A stretch of 64,000 bases of DNA from Favolaschia claudopus (lineage: Eukaryota > Basidiomycota > Agaricomycetes > Agaricales > Mycenaceae), in assembly GCA_037176885.1 (NCBI GenBank), contig JAWWNJ010000001.1:2170001-2234000 (forward strand), read 5' to 3'. The position numbers were made by a program, and so were the translations under genes. Below the pieces are notes generated by a model. It worked only from the letters and a program-made list of their open reading frames with translations. It was not told the origin of the DNA and made no database searches. Positions 1 through 13,185 of the stretch are shown piece by piece; positions within the stretch are counted from its first letter, which is position 1; each line of letters opens with the position of its first letter.

Positions 1-1097
1 CGTCAGAGCCAGGAGGAGAAGATACATGAGCGAGGACCCGAGCCGGAAATTCAACGGGTGAGGTATAAAGGCTGGCACAACAGTGACGTGAAAGGAAGAC
101 GAAGACGTGAACTAGAGATAGTGGAATCGAACGCTTGTGCGTTGTCAAATACAGGTGGGGGAAGTGATTCGAGATATCGTAGAAGCGTGTAGCTGGAACG
201 AATGAAGTCAACATTAAAATCTGACTTGAAAGGTTGACAATCACGTTCGACAGCACCAAAACCTTGCTCATGCATAAAGCTACAGATCTTGATGCATATG
301 TCTGGGAGATCGGAGCCTTCTGTACTATCCAAACGGCACTCGTGCTTGATTAAATACTCCCGGCAATTATTTCCGAGCGTGAGGAGTTGAGCTTGGACCT
401 AAATAGTTGGAGGTGTTAATAATACAAGTCGAAACAATGTCAAACGTACCTCCCCTGGAGGTATGCCGAAAAAACACGATAGCGACGCGAAAGCATCGAC
501 AAAAGATACAGGTTGTTCTTTCTCTCCCCTGAGACAGCTCCACTGTAAGATGGCAAAACGTCTCGAGATTGTGTCAAGAATGGCTTCCGCCCAATAACGG
601 AGAGTCAATGCAAAAGGTGCCACGGTAGCACTTGGACTACCGCTAAACTGTGCAGGAACGGGTGATGAACGTTGTATATCGAGAGCGTCCCATACGTCCA
701 AAGACATCGACACCAGGGTTGCGGCAAGCTTATAGCGACCTTCGCGGCGAAGAATGTCGCGCAGAAGCTGGAGAGCAACCTTATCTTGGCGTCGCCTTTC
801 AATATACATTAGCCGCCAGTTAGAGTTGTGAATAATCTTCCGGTGAGCCTCTGATTCTTTGTCGCTGTACAAGTAACGGGCAGCATAATGAGGTTGCCAA
901 AGTGTTCCTCCGAGTGCTGCTTCTCGCAATTGAGTGCTTGTTTGCAAGCAACTGACCAGCGTCGAAACACCATCGTGATCCACACGATGCGCTGGTATCT
1001 GTTCCAGGATAGAAACATAGATGTCGAGGGAGAGAGCGACCATCGAGAACGGTGTGGTTAGACTCGGATAAGAGGTTGATAAGTTTGATTTCGTCAT
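1..1097 (-). CDS. FBXO21-like F-box protein, 3' part missing at window edge
   Basis: Incomplete gene on the minus strand; its 3' end lies beyond position 1. The start at 1097 opens a protein whose first ~60 residues contain an F-box-like segment (ILEQIPAHRVDHDG). A helical region follows, then the start of a SirB1/transglutaminase-like domain (FVDAFASLSCFFG). A phase-0 intron (donor GTACGT near 450, acceptor TTTAG near 403) leads to exon 2, which continues with ICSFMHEQGFGA. The last visible reading, FPARVLAHV at the left edge, matches the SirB1 core, after one further intron in the 50-200 region. F-box plus SirB1-like domain is the FBXO21 layout; such proteins act as SCF ubiquitin-ligase adaptors. 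A second ATG at 1043 could also be the start. The family is fairly sure; the C-terminal YccV-like domain cannot be checked here. Confidence 0.75.
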
Positions 1098-1195
1098 GTT
1101 TCCGCCTTCGCGGAAACGCGATCACGTGGAACAATTCTCATTCCTTCCCTCTCTTCCTTCCCTCCCCTTCCTTAACCAGATTCTATATTGGAACA

Positions 1196-1202
1196 TATAA
1201 AA
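1196..1202 (+). promoter_or_regulatory. TATA-like box
   Basis: TATAAAA on the plus strand, 35 bp upstream of the ATG at 1237. It is the main reason to take the small downstream reading frame seriously. Confidence 0.3.
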
Positions 1203-1236
1203 GCGACATATTGACCTCTTTTGATGCTCAATATTC

Positions 1237-1452
1237 ATGATTATTTATCGACGGCGCGGTGGATCGTTGTACCGGATTCCGGAAGGACTTCAAGCTCAAA
1301 GCTATGATTCCGGATCCGGTTCAGAATCTGCACGGACAGCTACTCCATCACCTACTCAGAGCTCTAGCACCTTGTCTGGATTTAGGGCAAATCATAGTCT
1401 CCGACTTGCGACGGTCTCGATCTGGACCGCCGGCGGTCTGGCCTTGGCTTGA
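1237..1452 (+). CDS. possible small gene, first exon only
   Basis: A 71-codon frame behind a TATA-like box. Its start (MIIYRRRGGSLYRIPEG) is basic and is followed by a Ser/Thr/Pro-rich stretch (SDSGSGSES, TPSPTQSSS) and a hydrophobic end (SIWTAGGLALA). The composition looks coding and suggests a small membrane-anchored protein. Coding-like plus-strand pieces also occur near 1565-1735 and 1750-1870 (GGWVWSIYRKPRF), so more exons are possible, but I could not join them convincingly. No family recognised. Confidence 0.25.
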   Translation: MIIYRRRGGSLYRIPEGLQAQSYDSGSGSESARTATPSPTQSSSTLSGFRANHSLRLATVSIWTAGGLALA

Positions 1453-1478
1453 AACTGGCGAGAGCGAAGGGATGATTT

Positions 1479-2290
1479 TCATGCAAAACGGAGAGATTCG
1501 GAAATGCTTATAGGCTCCAGTCGAGACCATCTATGATAAGCCTGGAACACGGTAAACCCAGGAAATAAAAGAGCAAACGATTCTCGAGCTTGCATCCAAC
1601 AAACCCCCACCAACGAATTCAAACAAGGAATATCAACAGATATCCGCCATGTACAACCTCCTAATGGCAAGCCGAAGGGTGATTTGTGCCAATCTTCATC
1701 ATTGGGAGCTGCAGCTAAATGTATTCTAGACACTTACTGTCTGGGTCGGAATTGAAGCAGCCCTCGGAGGATGGGTCTGGAGCATCTACAGAAAGCCTCG
1801 GTTCGTTTTTTCCGCTTCACTGCACTCCAGCTTTTTCTCATCGGATTCAAGTACCAGTAGTCTAAAGCTCACTGGACGATAACTGCATCGAAGAGATCAA
1901 CTGTGTTCGAGATACCTTAATATTGTTAGCTGAAAATATTCAAAAACACTGTATAATGCGGCTCTTCGTCTGGACTAGAATTCAGCTTTTAGTCAATGCC
2001 CCCAAAACTGATACAAGCAAACAGCACTGACGACTTACCTCAGAGCAATAGTATAGGCAGCGCCGTTATTTGTCTCCGGCAAAATCAAGAACGTTGTGAT
2101 ACTTGTGACGGACAGTGAGAGTGCATGATCAGGCAGCAGAAACAAAAGATTTCGGTGAGATGACCATTTGCGGCGGGTAACTTCTAAACTACAGAATGGA
2201 AATGAAAGATCTTCCGGGCAAAGACCTATAAGGCTGATCAAACCCAGATATCCTTGACCATAGTCACTGTCAGCATTTCGAGAGTATGAA
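1479..2290 (-). other. minus-strand exon-like segments with strong splice donors
   Basis: Two consensus donors (GTAAGT) read on the minus strand, at about 2039 and 1734. They are flanked by open frames: one of about 80 codons (2040-2290; CPEDLSFPFC, then a hydrophobic stretch) and one at 1479-1733 ending in a hydrophobic segment (ALLFPGFTVFQAYHRW). The first frame has no ATG before it meets the RRP1 stop codon. The region could therefore be spliced 3' sequence of the RRP1 transcript, a small multi-exon membrane-protein gene with an unseen first exon, or decayed sequence. It partly competes with the plus-strand reading at 1237-1880. Confidence 0.25.
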
Positions 2291-2314
2291 TAAACACTCC
2301 GAGCCTACTTGGGA

Positions 2315-3464
2315 TTAGCCCTCCTCGCCCCCATCGTCTTCGCTACTCTCCTTGAATAAAGCGTACATCTTTCGCCGATTTGAATCTTTGGTTTCCGGTT
2401 CACTCGCTATGTCGAAAAACCGACGAAGGAGTTTTTTCCGCAATATCTCGCGTTCAACCGTACCAGCCGAAGGACGGTCGAAGCATGCGTTGGATACAAG
2501 GGCGAGATACTGTTCTTGGGTTGCACTAGGATCCAATCGTATTCGCTTTTGCGGCGGAGGTTGACTTTCTGGAGGGAGGGAAAGCGCAGAAAACAAAGGT
2601 TCAAACACTTCCGCTTGGATACGCTTGTACGTTGTAGCGGTCGGCGTCCGAGCGGCCAAGATGAAAAAGGGATTGAGCAGCGGTGAAAGCGGAGCAGGTA
2701 ACGAAGGTTCTGCGTCCGAAAGCGATGAAGAGGCAAGAGTTTTGTCTAGCTCTTGTAGATATATATCTGCCAAATGATACGCTAGACTTGCAGGGACGCG
2801 AATATCGGTAGGACTGACAATAAAGTCAGCATGCAACGCTCTCATTACGCAGAGCGGAACCAACCATAGAGGTCCTCCTTCTTGCGTCAATATGTCGTTG
2901 TGAGTCTCACACGCGGTTTTATCCCACTTGGAGCGTTCGAGCAGTCTGAACGTTGCGTTGACAAATCTTCGCACAAGCATGTAGTATTTGTCGAGCCTAG
3001 GCAGTTGTGAGTGCGGTGAATACGCAGAGGAAGGGCTGAGATACCGTAAACGGTCGATCCCACTCCATTCTCGTACGGTTGCTTCCCAAAAGCCACGGAG
3101 AAACGAAAGCGACGAAGAGAGAGAGGTGATGTTCAAGAGCAGTTCGGCTAATTCAGAGGCGAGGGCCTGTTGCACAAGAGGCTTGTCTGACATCCAGAAA
3201 CCTATCCATGTGAGCTGAGCAGACAGAAATACGGCAACAATGCAGTTTACAATAGAATATGCCTTTCCATAGCTTGTCCATGTCCGACTTTGAGATATTT
3301 TCTTGAGCGTCGTCTGCAAGGAAAGACGCTAGAGACTTGATGGCTTTATCGCGAATTTTCTTGTCTTCCTAGATGTGATATAGAGTGCGAAGTTGGTCTG
3401 AAGGTATTGGCGCACCGTTGGAAGCCAGATGCTTGGCGAACGGAGGTGCGTTCATGGCCGTCAT
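2315..3464 (-). CDS. RRP1: Rrp1/Nop52 ribosomal RNA processing protein
   Basis: Nucleolar protein of the RRP1 (Nop52) family, needed for maturation of 27S pre-rRNA to large-subunit rRNA. Three exons give 349 codons: 3464-3416, 3364-3251 and 3201-2315, with introns of 51 and 49 nt. Conserved landmarks appear in order: PFAKHLASN, then IRDKAIKSLASFL, then FYCFWMSDKPLVQ across intron 2, then REWSGIDRLR, LDKYYMLVRRFVN, the helical repeats ending AARTPTATTYKRI, and an acidic tail (SSEDDGGEEG). The first acceptor is AAG rather than the nearby CTAG, because only AAG keeps the frame. An in-frame ATG three codons downstream (3455) is an alternative start. Length fits the compact fungal members, which lack the long tail of animal Nop52. 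Confidence 0.9.
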
Positions 3465-3579
3465 CTGCAACTTTTTTTGGTTCAAACTCCGATCCCCAAT
3501 CCGGTCGAGATATTTGATCGCATTCACCTCATTCATTTCCACCACATACGTTCATCTGGGACCTTCACAGGATATCACT

Positions 3580-4075
3580 ATGGCCAAATCCCCCATTACT
3601 TGCCATGTCCTTGACTCATCGCTCGGAAAGCCTGCCGAGGGTGTCGAAATTCGTCTTCAGGATTTCACTCCTGCCAGTGTAGGCGGACTGGATACATTCA
3701 ATCCTCTGGCCAGCGGGTAGGTAACCTCAATCCATGATTAGAACACTGTGCATTGCCTGTAGCACCACGGATGCGGATGGCCGATGTCTGAATCTCCTTC
3801 CCGCACGCGATTCGACAGAGGCTAAGGAGCTCGATGCTGTTCTCGCTCCTGGAATCTATAAGATTGTCTTCAGGATCAAGGAATACTTTGAGAAAACCAA
3901 TCGCAAGTGTTTCTATCCATGGGTGGAGGTATGCTCCTCCCCAATCCATCTCTATACAAACTACAGACTCATGACTGGCTGACAGATAACTTTTGAGATA
4001 GAAAATGCTACAGAGCATTACCATATACCGCTCCTGATAAGCCCATACTCGTTCACGACTTACCGAGGCAGCTGA
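3580..4075 (+). CDS. 5-hydroxyisourate hydrolase (transthyretin-like)
   Basis: Second enzyme of urate breakdown: it hydrolyses 5-hydroxyisourate to OHCU on the way to allantoin. Exons 3580-3716, 3763-3928 and 3986-4075 sum to 393 nt (130 residues), the usual HIUase length. Signature regions are present: CHVLDSSLGKPA at the N-terminus with the active-site His, TTDADGRC in the middle, FYPWVEITFEI, and the diagnostic C-terminal YRGS. No peroxisomal SKL-type tail follows YRGS, so the enzyme is probably cytosolic. The gene converges on UBC12, with 172 bp between the stop codons. Confidence 0.93.
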
Positions 4076-4247
4076 AGGGTGTAACGAAAATGATTATAGC
4101 ATGTATTATCTACTCCGATAGCAATGAAAGCGGTACAGAACGTCTACAGTTTTCTACACCATCATAAATGCGGAGACAGAAGATGCGTGGAGGATGAGGA
4201 TGCAGAAACAATGAACGATGGACAAAGAGGTATAGCCGATCTCGTCG

Positions 4248-5054
4248 TCACCGCACGGATACATTCGTGTACTGGACACCTTTGATGTTGTGCCCCCTCA
4301 ACGACGACTTGACATTCGCCAAAAACTGATCCCGATTCTTGCTCATCTCTATTGCAGCCTCTGGCGAGTTATGCCGCTTTCAGACGTCGAGACAAAGAAA
4401 TAATTCAGATGCGCACCTTTGTTCAGAGGATCGTCTGCATTGGGTTCCAGGAACAAGTATTGCAGCCCAACCATGACCGAGTTCAGATTCAATACCGGTT
4501 TCCAGTCTTCCCGTAGGATGTTTAAGCACACATTACCCTCCAAATCGACATTTGGGTGGTAGATCTGCAGTAACGTATTTAGTGGCACAGACGAAGTTAA
4601 CCCTTAATTGCAACTGACTGTCTGTGTGCATTTGACCTTTGGAGGGTCGTGTGGGTAGTTGGTGTTTATCGCGAAAGAAAATACAAACGCGCCACCCTTG
4701 TACATGCCTGTGACGTAGAGATGGAGAGGCTCGGAAGAGGAACACGCGACTTGTGCGCACCTTCGTCCGGTGTTATGGTCAAAGTGAAGTTAAGGAGATC
4801 GGCGGGATCGGGGAAGTGTGTCTTCATGGTGGAGGGGAGGTCGAGTTCGGTCAAATCTCGCGTAACGGCTGAGTATACGTCTACGCCAGACGAAGTGGAA
4901 TAGCGCACCTTTCTGTACGCGAATCTGAGCGGCACTGGTCTTTGGCTTCTTCTTGGCCGCAGCGTCCTCGTTCTTCTTCATGCTCCATATCTACCCCAAT
5001 TCCGTTCAGTACGCCGTTAGCAGGAAGAACTTGGAGCTCAGTCACTTTGATCAT
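4248..5054 (-). CDS. UBC12: NEDD8-conjugating enzyme Ubc12 (E2)
   Basis: E2 that takes NEDD8/Rub1 from Uba3-Ula1 and passes it to cullins, activating SCF ligases. Translation begins with a 9-nt exon (ATG ATC AAA, 5054-5046), then a 55-nt intron, giving [12 protein letters not shown], the start typical of fungal Ubc12. It continues with [46 protein letters not shown] and [19 protein letters not shown], where the Cys after EGNV is the catalytic residue. The C-terminal part ([23 protein letters not shown]) follows two more introns, one splitting N-K-E-A-A. The Ubc12-specific N-terminal extension, which docks UBA3, is kept. Identity is secure; exact limits of one middle exon are by eye. Confidence 0.93.
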
Positions 5055-5328
5055 GGCGGTAGATGGAAAGAGAGTGACTCGAAAGCAGTCTAGGTCGTGG
5101 TGAAAGTGCAAGTAAGCTTGATGAGCATAGCCACCTGGTACGCGCCGGTACGGCAGAACAACACGCTTTGTCCTTGCAGTGTTGCACAGGAACACACGGA
5201 CGAGGAAGTAAATGTGGAAATAAAAATACATTATGGACTACTATACATACATTGGTATCCCAGATATCGCGGAAAACAACCAAAGATCAGGACAATAAAA
5301 ATTCAGACTTCAATCATTCTAAGACTCG

Positions 5329-6121
5329 TCAGGACGATGAGGGAGTAGTCCGAATCCGTTCGATAATTAGCGCTGACATGAGAATGTCGTCAAAGAAGTC
5401 GTGTCCTTCGGGACTGACCATGAGCTTCGGAGGGTCGTGTGGCTGGCCGTATTTTCTCAATGATGTCCTGGGTGTAAACCTAGCCAGCAGACTATCAGGG
5501 TTCTTGTCGTGTGACGAGTAGCACTGACATGGTGGGATCAGTGCAAGGCACCACTGAGTATGACGAGCTATCTGCTCACAGTCAAAACTCCCCCGCCCGC
5601 GTAGTCATCCCAAAACAACAGTATTGGTTTGTCGGTTCCGTTCTTTATTTTCCATTCCCACGTCTGGAAATATTTGGTTCAGGTCATAAAGTAGATCACG
5701 CGGGAAAGGGCGCGGAGGAGGCGGGATAAACACTGACCGTGCGGAAGACATTGAATTGAGAGCTTAGCACGTCAGAAATGAGATATTCGTTGCCGCGTAG
5801 ACAAACAGTTCCAGAATTCCGGACGTTGACTGAAGAAAGCTCGAAATCTCCAACGTGATCCCCATCCCATGCAGTCTTTTTGATTTGGGTAATGTATGAG
5901 GTTGGCGTGAAGCAATTCAGATTTACAGAAACGATGTAAGGTCTCTGCGGGCGGTCGGTAACATCCGAGGGGGCAAGAAGCATAGAGTTGGATGGCAATG
6001 GGGTAAACAGATATGTGACGGGACCAGCGGGTCGTCGGGGACTTCGATATCTATGAATGATGAGCAAGGTGAAGATTTGAACGCACACGACAGACCACCT
6101 TGCAGGCGATATCGGAGACAT
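5329..6121 (-). CDS. DUF6593-like protein of unknown function
   Basis: Four-exon minus-strand gene of a type common in agaricomycetes. The N-terminal part is Pro/Arg/Ser-rich (YRSPRRPAGPV), probably after a small intron near 6040-6100. The core follows (SVNLNCFTPTSYITQI, DGDHVGDFELSSV, GTVCLRGNEYLISDVL). A phase-0 donor GTCAGT leads to TWEWKIKNGTDKP, and a second intron leads to DSLLARFTPR and the end (LMVSPEGHDFFDDILMSALI). That order (beta-rich core, WEW/WKW, A-R-F/Y, 'VSPEG...D.I..S...IER') matches DUF6593. The function of the family is unknown. The frame stays open upstream to 6430, so a longer N-terminus is possible. Confidence 0.68.
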
Positions 6122-6577
6122 TTTATTTTCGCCCTCACCATTATTCTGATCGGACGGAAATGTTTTCAAGTCAAAGTCAACGGGAATCCCTGATCTTGGT
6201 GAAGAGTCGCTGGCAAGAGGAAAGAATTCAAGGATTATGAGTTTGCATAATTCGTGGTAACGTGCCTCGGAGATGGTAGTATCATGACAGGGCAAGTAGT
6301 GGTATGGTCCTCTCAGTAACAAAGACCGGTTTTGCGCCCTCACTGGAACAGACCGAACTCTAACCACTGGAAGTTGAACAGACCTGAATGCAGTAAGAGT
6401 AGGGAAGAATGGGGAACGGAACACCGCCACTCTGATCAGACTTGAGGATCAAAGAAAATCATTCAGTGAAGGCGAAGTTGAATTCCTTAGGGCTACAGCG
6501 TTGGTATAGAAAGCTATATACAAATCGATCGTTGAGATCTCTGAAAGTTTTGCTCAGACAATCTGTCAAAAAGCAAC
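6122..6577. other. intergenic, no gene seen
   Basis: Region between the start of the DUF6593-like gene and the stop of ABZ1. An open minus-strand frame reaches 6430 but shows no recognisable domain; it may be 5' leader of the DUF6593-like gene. Confidence 0.4.
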
Positions 6578-8972
<2,395 letters not shown>

Positions 8973-9386
8973 TTGTGGTCTATCTCTAGCTGGTGTCTAC
9001 CTCTGGGCTGCACGCGAAGTCGAAAAGATTATAATAATAAGTGCCGAGGTTAAAAAATCTAGTGTCCCTCCGATAAGTTAGGAGGAATACCCAAGCTTGG
9101 TGTAGTGCGCACCATTATGTCCCGCTATAAGGTACGTGGTAGAGAGTGCTAGTGAGGGCTCACTAGCGCTCACTGCTCAACGGACATGAAAGTGGAAACC
9201 AAGAAAAGTTGCCGGGAAATGCCGACGAAGCTCGGCGACTTCGGGCCGAGGCATTTAGATCGATCGATCACGCTGAACGCGATCGGTCACGTTCTGTCAC
9301 ACCCTTCAAAAACACTATCGTGTTTCCTTGGAGCATTTGACCGGCTGCAACTGCTATTCACACCATATTCATCCCGAGTCTCATCC
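8973..9386. promoter_or_regulatory. ABZ1-DCD1 divergent intergenic region
   Basis: Shared 5' region of two nucleotide/folate genes. It contains an AT-rich run near 9030, short GCTCACT repeats near 9155-9178 and one AACGCGA half-MCB-like element near 9272. No gene or clear TATA box was seen. Confidence 0.35.
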
Positions 9387-10903
9387 ATGCTTGTAGCTAT
9401 TCTAGGCACACGCAGGCAAGTGCCAAAGGGAACACTTTGCCGCCGAATCATTCAAATGTGGATCCACTAGTTCCGGAAAAACATCTGTTGAGAACTATCT
9501 GGTATCCAAAGGCTTTCAGCGTGTGCGAATTATCCCTGACTTCGAGGTGCATCTCGACCGCTCACGCTCTCACATTTTATCTTGACTCGCGAGTTCTAAG
9601 GATTTACCGCACTCTGACTCTTCCTCGTCGATATCTACCTCTGATCCATATTACAACGAGAACGACGCTGTTCATACTAAACATCTCTCGTTCCTTACAC
9701 TTGGACCGACTCCGCAACCTTCCCTCGCTAATTTCGACCAGGAGGAGAGAGAGGAGAAACCGCATTGTTTTTCTTCTCCGATTGCATTATTGGAATACGT
9801 GACAAGAAATTGGAGGAGGAACTTCGTGACCATGGATATCTATTCTAGAGAGGCAATCAATTTATTTGTCAAGCGACCGTTCTTCCTGCTGCTTTCTATT
9901 GATGCTCCCCTGCTGGATCGATTTTACCGCTCCAATATGAACAACATCAGGTAGGCCGAGACTGACTAGGAATGGCAAAGTCTTAACTGAAAGTTCTATC
10001 AGTTCTCAGACCTTTTCACTAGAGCAATTTGTTCGAGAGGATGATAGCCTCGTCTTCGGCGTTGACTTGCCCGAAACTGTATCTTCGCTGAGTAGTCTCG
10101 GTGACTTGGTGAACATTCACATCTCCAATAATTTCCCGAGTCTCTCCGTTCTTCACTCCTACTTGGACAACCTCAACCTGCTCGATCCGGGACATCTTCG
10201 ACCCCAATGGGATGCCTATTTTATGGTCAGAACTCGGCTTTGGAACCTAGCTTGACCTTACACCCCTTAGACGCTGGCATCCCTTGCCTCAAAAAGGTCC
10301 AATTGTATGAAGCGTCGCGTTGGCGCTGTCCTCGTGCGCGAAAATCGCATACTTGCAACTGGGTACCCCTTTCCTCTGGACTTATATTCATCTCACTCAC
10401 TGCTGCTAAGATACAATGGGACGCCTCGTGGCGTCAAGAATTGTAACGAAGGTGGGTGTGTGAAATGCAATGGAGCTTCGTATCCGGGAGCCGTCGAGTA
10501 CGAATGTGTCTGCCTTCACGCAGAGGAGAACGGTGGGAAATTCGCGCCTTACGCATTCCGCCTCATGAACAACCTTGTATAGCGCTCCTCGAGGCTGGCA
10601 GGGAGCGAGTGGGTGAGGGATCTGTGTTGTACTGCAATACGTATGATTTTATTCGCCTACGCCGCGTCCAAATACGAGTGTTCAATGTTGATAGATGTCC
10701 CTGCCTGAAGTGCACGATCAAGATCATTCAGACTGGAGTAAAAACCGTGGTCTATAATTTAAGCTATAAAGTGTAGGCCGCTGGTTCGTTCCACAGATCC
10801 GTCTGACGATTCTTACACCAGAGATGATGCGTCTGCAAGACTCTTGGCTGAAGCAGGAGTCGAATTACGACGTTTCCAGCCCATTCAAACGATACGACCA
10901 TGA
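9387..10903 (+). CDS. DCD1: dCMP deaminase with N-terminal P-loop region
   Basis: Zinc enzyme converting dCMP to dUMP, which supplies dTMP synthesis. Exon 1 (9387-9415) gives MLVAILGTR. A GC-AG intron (9416-9470, donor GCAAGT) joins it to SSGKTSVENYL, so the P-loop-like GTRSSGKTS is created by splicing. Yeast Dcd1 has the same kind of N-terminal region. Later parts: KRPFFLLLSIDAP, SLEQFV, RPQWDAYFM, then after an intron KRRVGAVLVRENRILATGY. A further intron sits inside GYNGTPRG. The zinc-site residues are present: CLHAEEN (His and proton-shuttling Glu) and CPCLKC. The extra Cys cluster NCNEGGCVKC is also typical. The last exon ends ELRRFQPIQTIRP. Seven introns in all. Identity is secure. Confidence 0.92.
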
Positions 10904-11139
10904 TGCGAAAATGCTGTCGTCAAATCGTGTCTCATTATTTACAGACTATTTACGCCATGACGTTGATGCTATTTGTCATTTGTAACAGTCTCTGTAGACT
11001 CCGAGTAGAGCTTTTTCGGCCTTTTATTATTATTTCTACGCTTATTTTCGCATCGATGATATTGGCAACAAATTGGGAACATATATGTAGGTACAAGATT
11101 CCAATACACAATTCGAATACACCACTGGTCTGCATCGCT

Positions 11140-12203
11140 CTACGAGGCTGTCTGAGCAGCAGTTGATACCACGACAGTTTTTGTCATGAGTTTCCGCTTC
11201 GCTGATTTATTCTGCACCTTTGCAGCCGCCTTGCCTTCGACTCTGAGCAACTTCGCCAGCTTCATATCCTTGGGAGCTGTGGTTCGGAGCTGTTTCACAT
11301 GCGTAGGAATAAGCTGCTGATTGACGGGAGTTGCAGACGCGGCGCGCGATGTCAGCCAAGGTGCTGTTACAGTCGGAACAGAATCCAACAAAGCCACCAG
11401 TCCGTCTAGACCCGGTGTGTTGATCTGAACGCGAAAACAAGGCATGATTAGATGAGCTGCAGAGGCGAGAACATCGATCACACTCACGTCCATCGCTATG
11501 ACTGTCACCCGTCGCAAACCAACTGCTTTTGCCAGATCCGCTTCCGCGCCCTTAGGAAAGGTAACCAATTTGATGGGGTCTGGGGGAGCACAAGAATTGT
11601 ACGCGGCCACTTCGTGCGGGATATGGGCGATGAGGATGCTAGGGTCTACATCTGCACGGCAGACCATAACCACTTTGATTGAGACAGTGGGCGGGACAGA
11701 CGCAACAGTAGGAGCAGAATCCAGCGAAACAGTCTTGCGCGAAGAGCGGATTTGGTCGTCCAACCTTCTAGTAACTGCGTTGAGACCGATAGATAGATGG
11801 GATAGAATATCTGGACGTGGGATAGAACTGTTCTCAGCAGGCGCGCTAATTTCCGGCAGGATGGAGTCGGTGCCCTGGGGAGGGAGTTCCAAGTCGACCT
11901 TTCTCCTCTTATTCGGTCTGGTATCGTTTGAACGCTGTTTGCCCTTTCTTGATTCCCGCCCGCGTGTAGAGTGATACGCGCCAACATCTTTCAGAAGAGA
12001 CAGGGTGTATTCAAGCGCGGTTTCCTGAACGGAGATCGGAATGGATGGCCTGAATATGTTCAGCGTGCCGCCAAACAGCGAGACGTAGCATACCATGGCA
12101 CACGGAAAGGGCTATCGAGAACACTCTTGAATACTACTTTCTTCTCAAGCGCGTCGCGAGTCTTGGCGCGGTTCGATGGGTTCGTGTGGACCTTGGCCGA
12201 CAT
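11140..12203 (-). CDS. POP3: RNase P/MRP subunit Pop3-like
   Basis: Small basic protein of RNase P and RNase MRP, which mature tRNA 5' ends and pre-rRNA. Exon 1 reads MSAKVHTNPSNRAKTRDALE, then VVFKSVLDSPFRVPW. A phase-2 intron inside PW-PSIPI restores the family pattern 'K.VF..VLD.PF...WP.I'. The middle is low complexity with a nuclear-type KRRKVDL. The conserved core follows (SIKVVMVCRADVDPSILIAH, IKLVTFPKGAEADLAKAVGL, RRVTVIAMD). A 63-nt in-frame intron (11425-11487, GTGAGT...CAG) should be removed to give AMD-INTPGLDGL...APWL; left unspliced it adds 21 residues. The C-terminus is Lys-rich. Transcribed away from VTA1. Confidence 0.83.
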
Positions 12204-13142
12204 CAAAGTTCAAGTTGAGGATGGGATGGATTACATAAACAACAGAAAACATCGGCTTTGGCCGAGAGCGCGAGTCTTCAATATATACTGTAGCTTCAAT
12301 GCACTCTCAAATACAGGTCGCAAAAATTCAGGTCATACATATGTTGCTATTTCCGGAATGATAGTTCATGATCGAAATTGTTTCTCGCTTCAGTTAGAAA
12401 CGACAACTCAGACTATATTCGGTAACAGGACGACAAAATGTAAGCCGGGTTGACCAAGACTTGGGTCGGAATCTAGGTCCTTCGAGGGAATGGCCACCAC
12501 TCTTTGAACTCACAAAAAGGCCCGGAATGTGGTGTGGATCCCGCCATGCTAGTGACGCGCGACATGCTATCGGGCTACATATAATACATAGCCGTTTTGA
12601 CCAATTCAGGAGGAGCTTGGAGGCACAGTGACGTCGACTTGCCGACTGTGAAGGTGAATGAAGTGAATGGGGCAGTCGAGGCAGGTTACGAGAGCATATT
12701 CAAGTGGAGAAAGGGGAAGCACGAGAAAGCAGCGGTAGGATTATGCTTCATGAAGTCATTTGCAGTTGCATTGAGCTGTTGAATTGTTTGATAGTTCAAG
12801 TCAACGCCGCGACAGCTGGAAGAGATAAGTACAGCAGATCCACGGCGAACAGCGATAAGTGCAGGAAGGCCCCGGGCAACTTTGGAAAAAAAATGTTCAG
12901 GTGACGCAGTTGGGGCGGGAAAGGATTAGTGATGCTGGGTACTAGCAGGGGTGAGATAGCAGCAATAAAGAGAACCCGCTAGATCGCTCTGGGCGTATCA
13001 GTGCAACGCGTCTGCCAGGAGGCAAGAGGAGCGGGGTGTAAGGGAATGCAGTCATCAGTGGTGGAGACAAAGAATTAGTTTGAATGCCGTAAGGTAAGTT
13101 GATCGCATACTGTAACTTCGAGATCGACTCAGCGCGCAGCTT
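12204..13142. other. POP3-VTA1 divergent intergenic region
   Basis: About 940 bp without a convincing gene. A frame at 12597-12782 has no recognisable features. A CRE-like TGACGTCG lies near 12631 and a single ACGCGT near 13006. No tRNA fold was found. Confidence 0.4.
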
Positions 13143-13148
13143 TATAAA
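13143..13148 (+). promoter_or_regulatory. TATA-like box of VTA1
   Basis: TATAAA 38 bp upstream of the VTA1 start codon. The spacing is short, so the leader would be only a few nucleotides long if it is used. Confidence 0.3.
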
Positions 13149-13185
13149 GAAACAGTATTGCTCCAACTTCCTCGGTTCTTCCCTC

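Noticed and set aside
6122..6430. N-terminal extension of the DUF6593-like protein
   Set aside because: Open frame but no conserved features. The ATG at 6121 gives the N-terminus that best leads into the domain.
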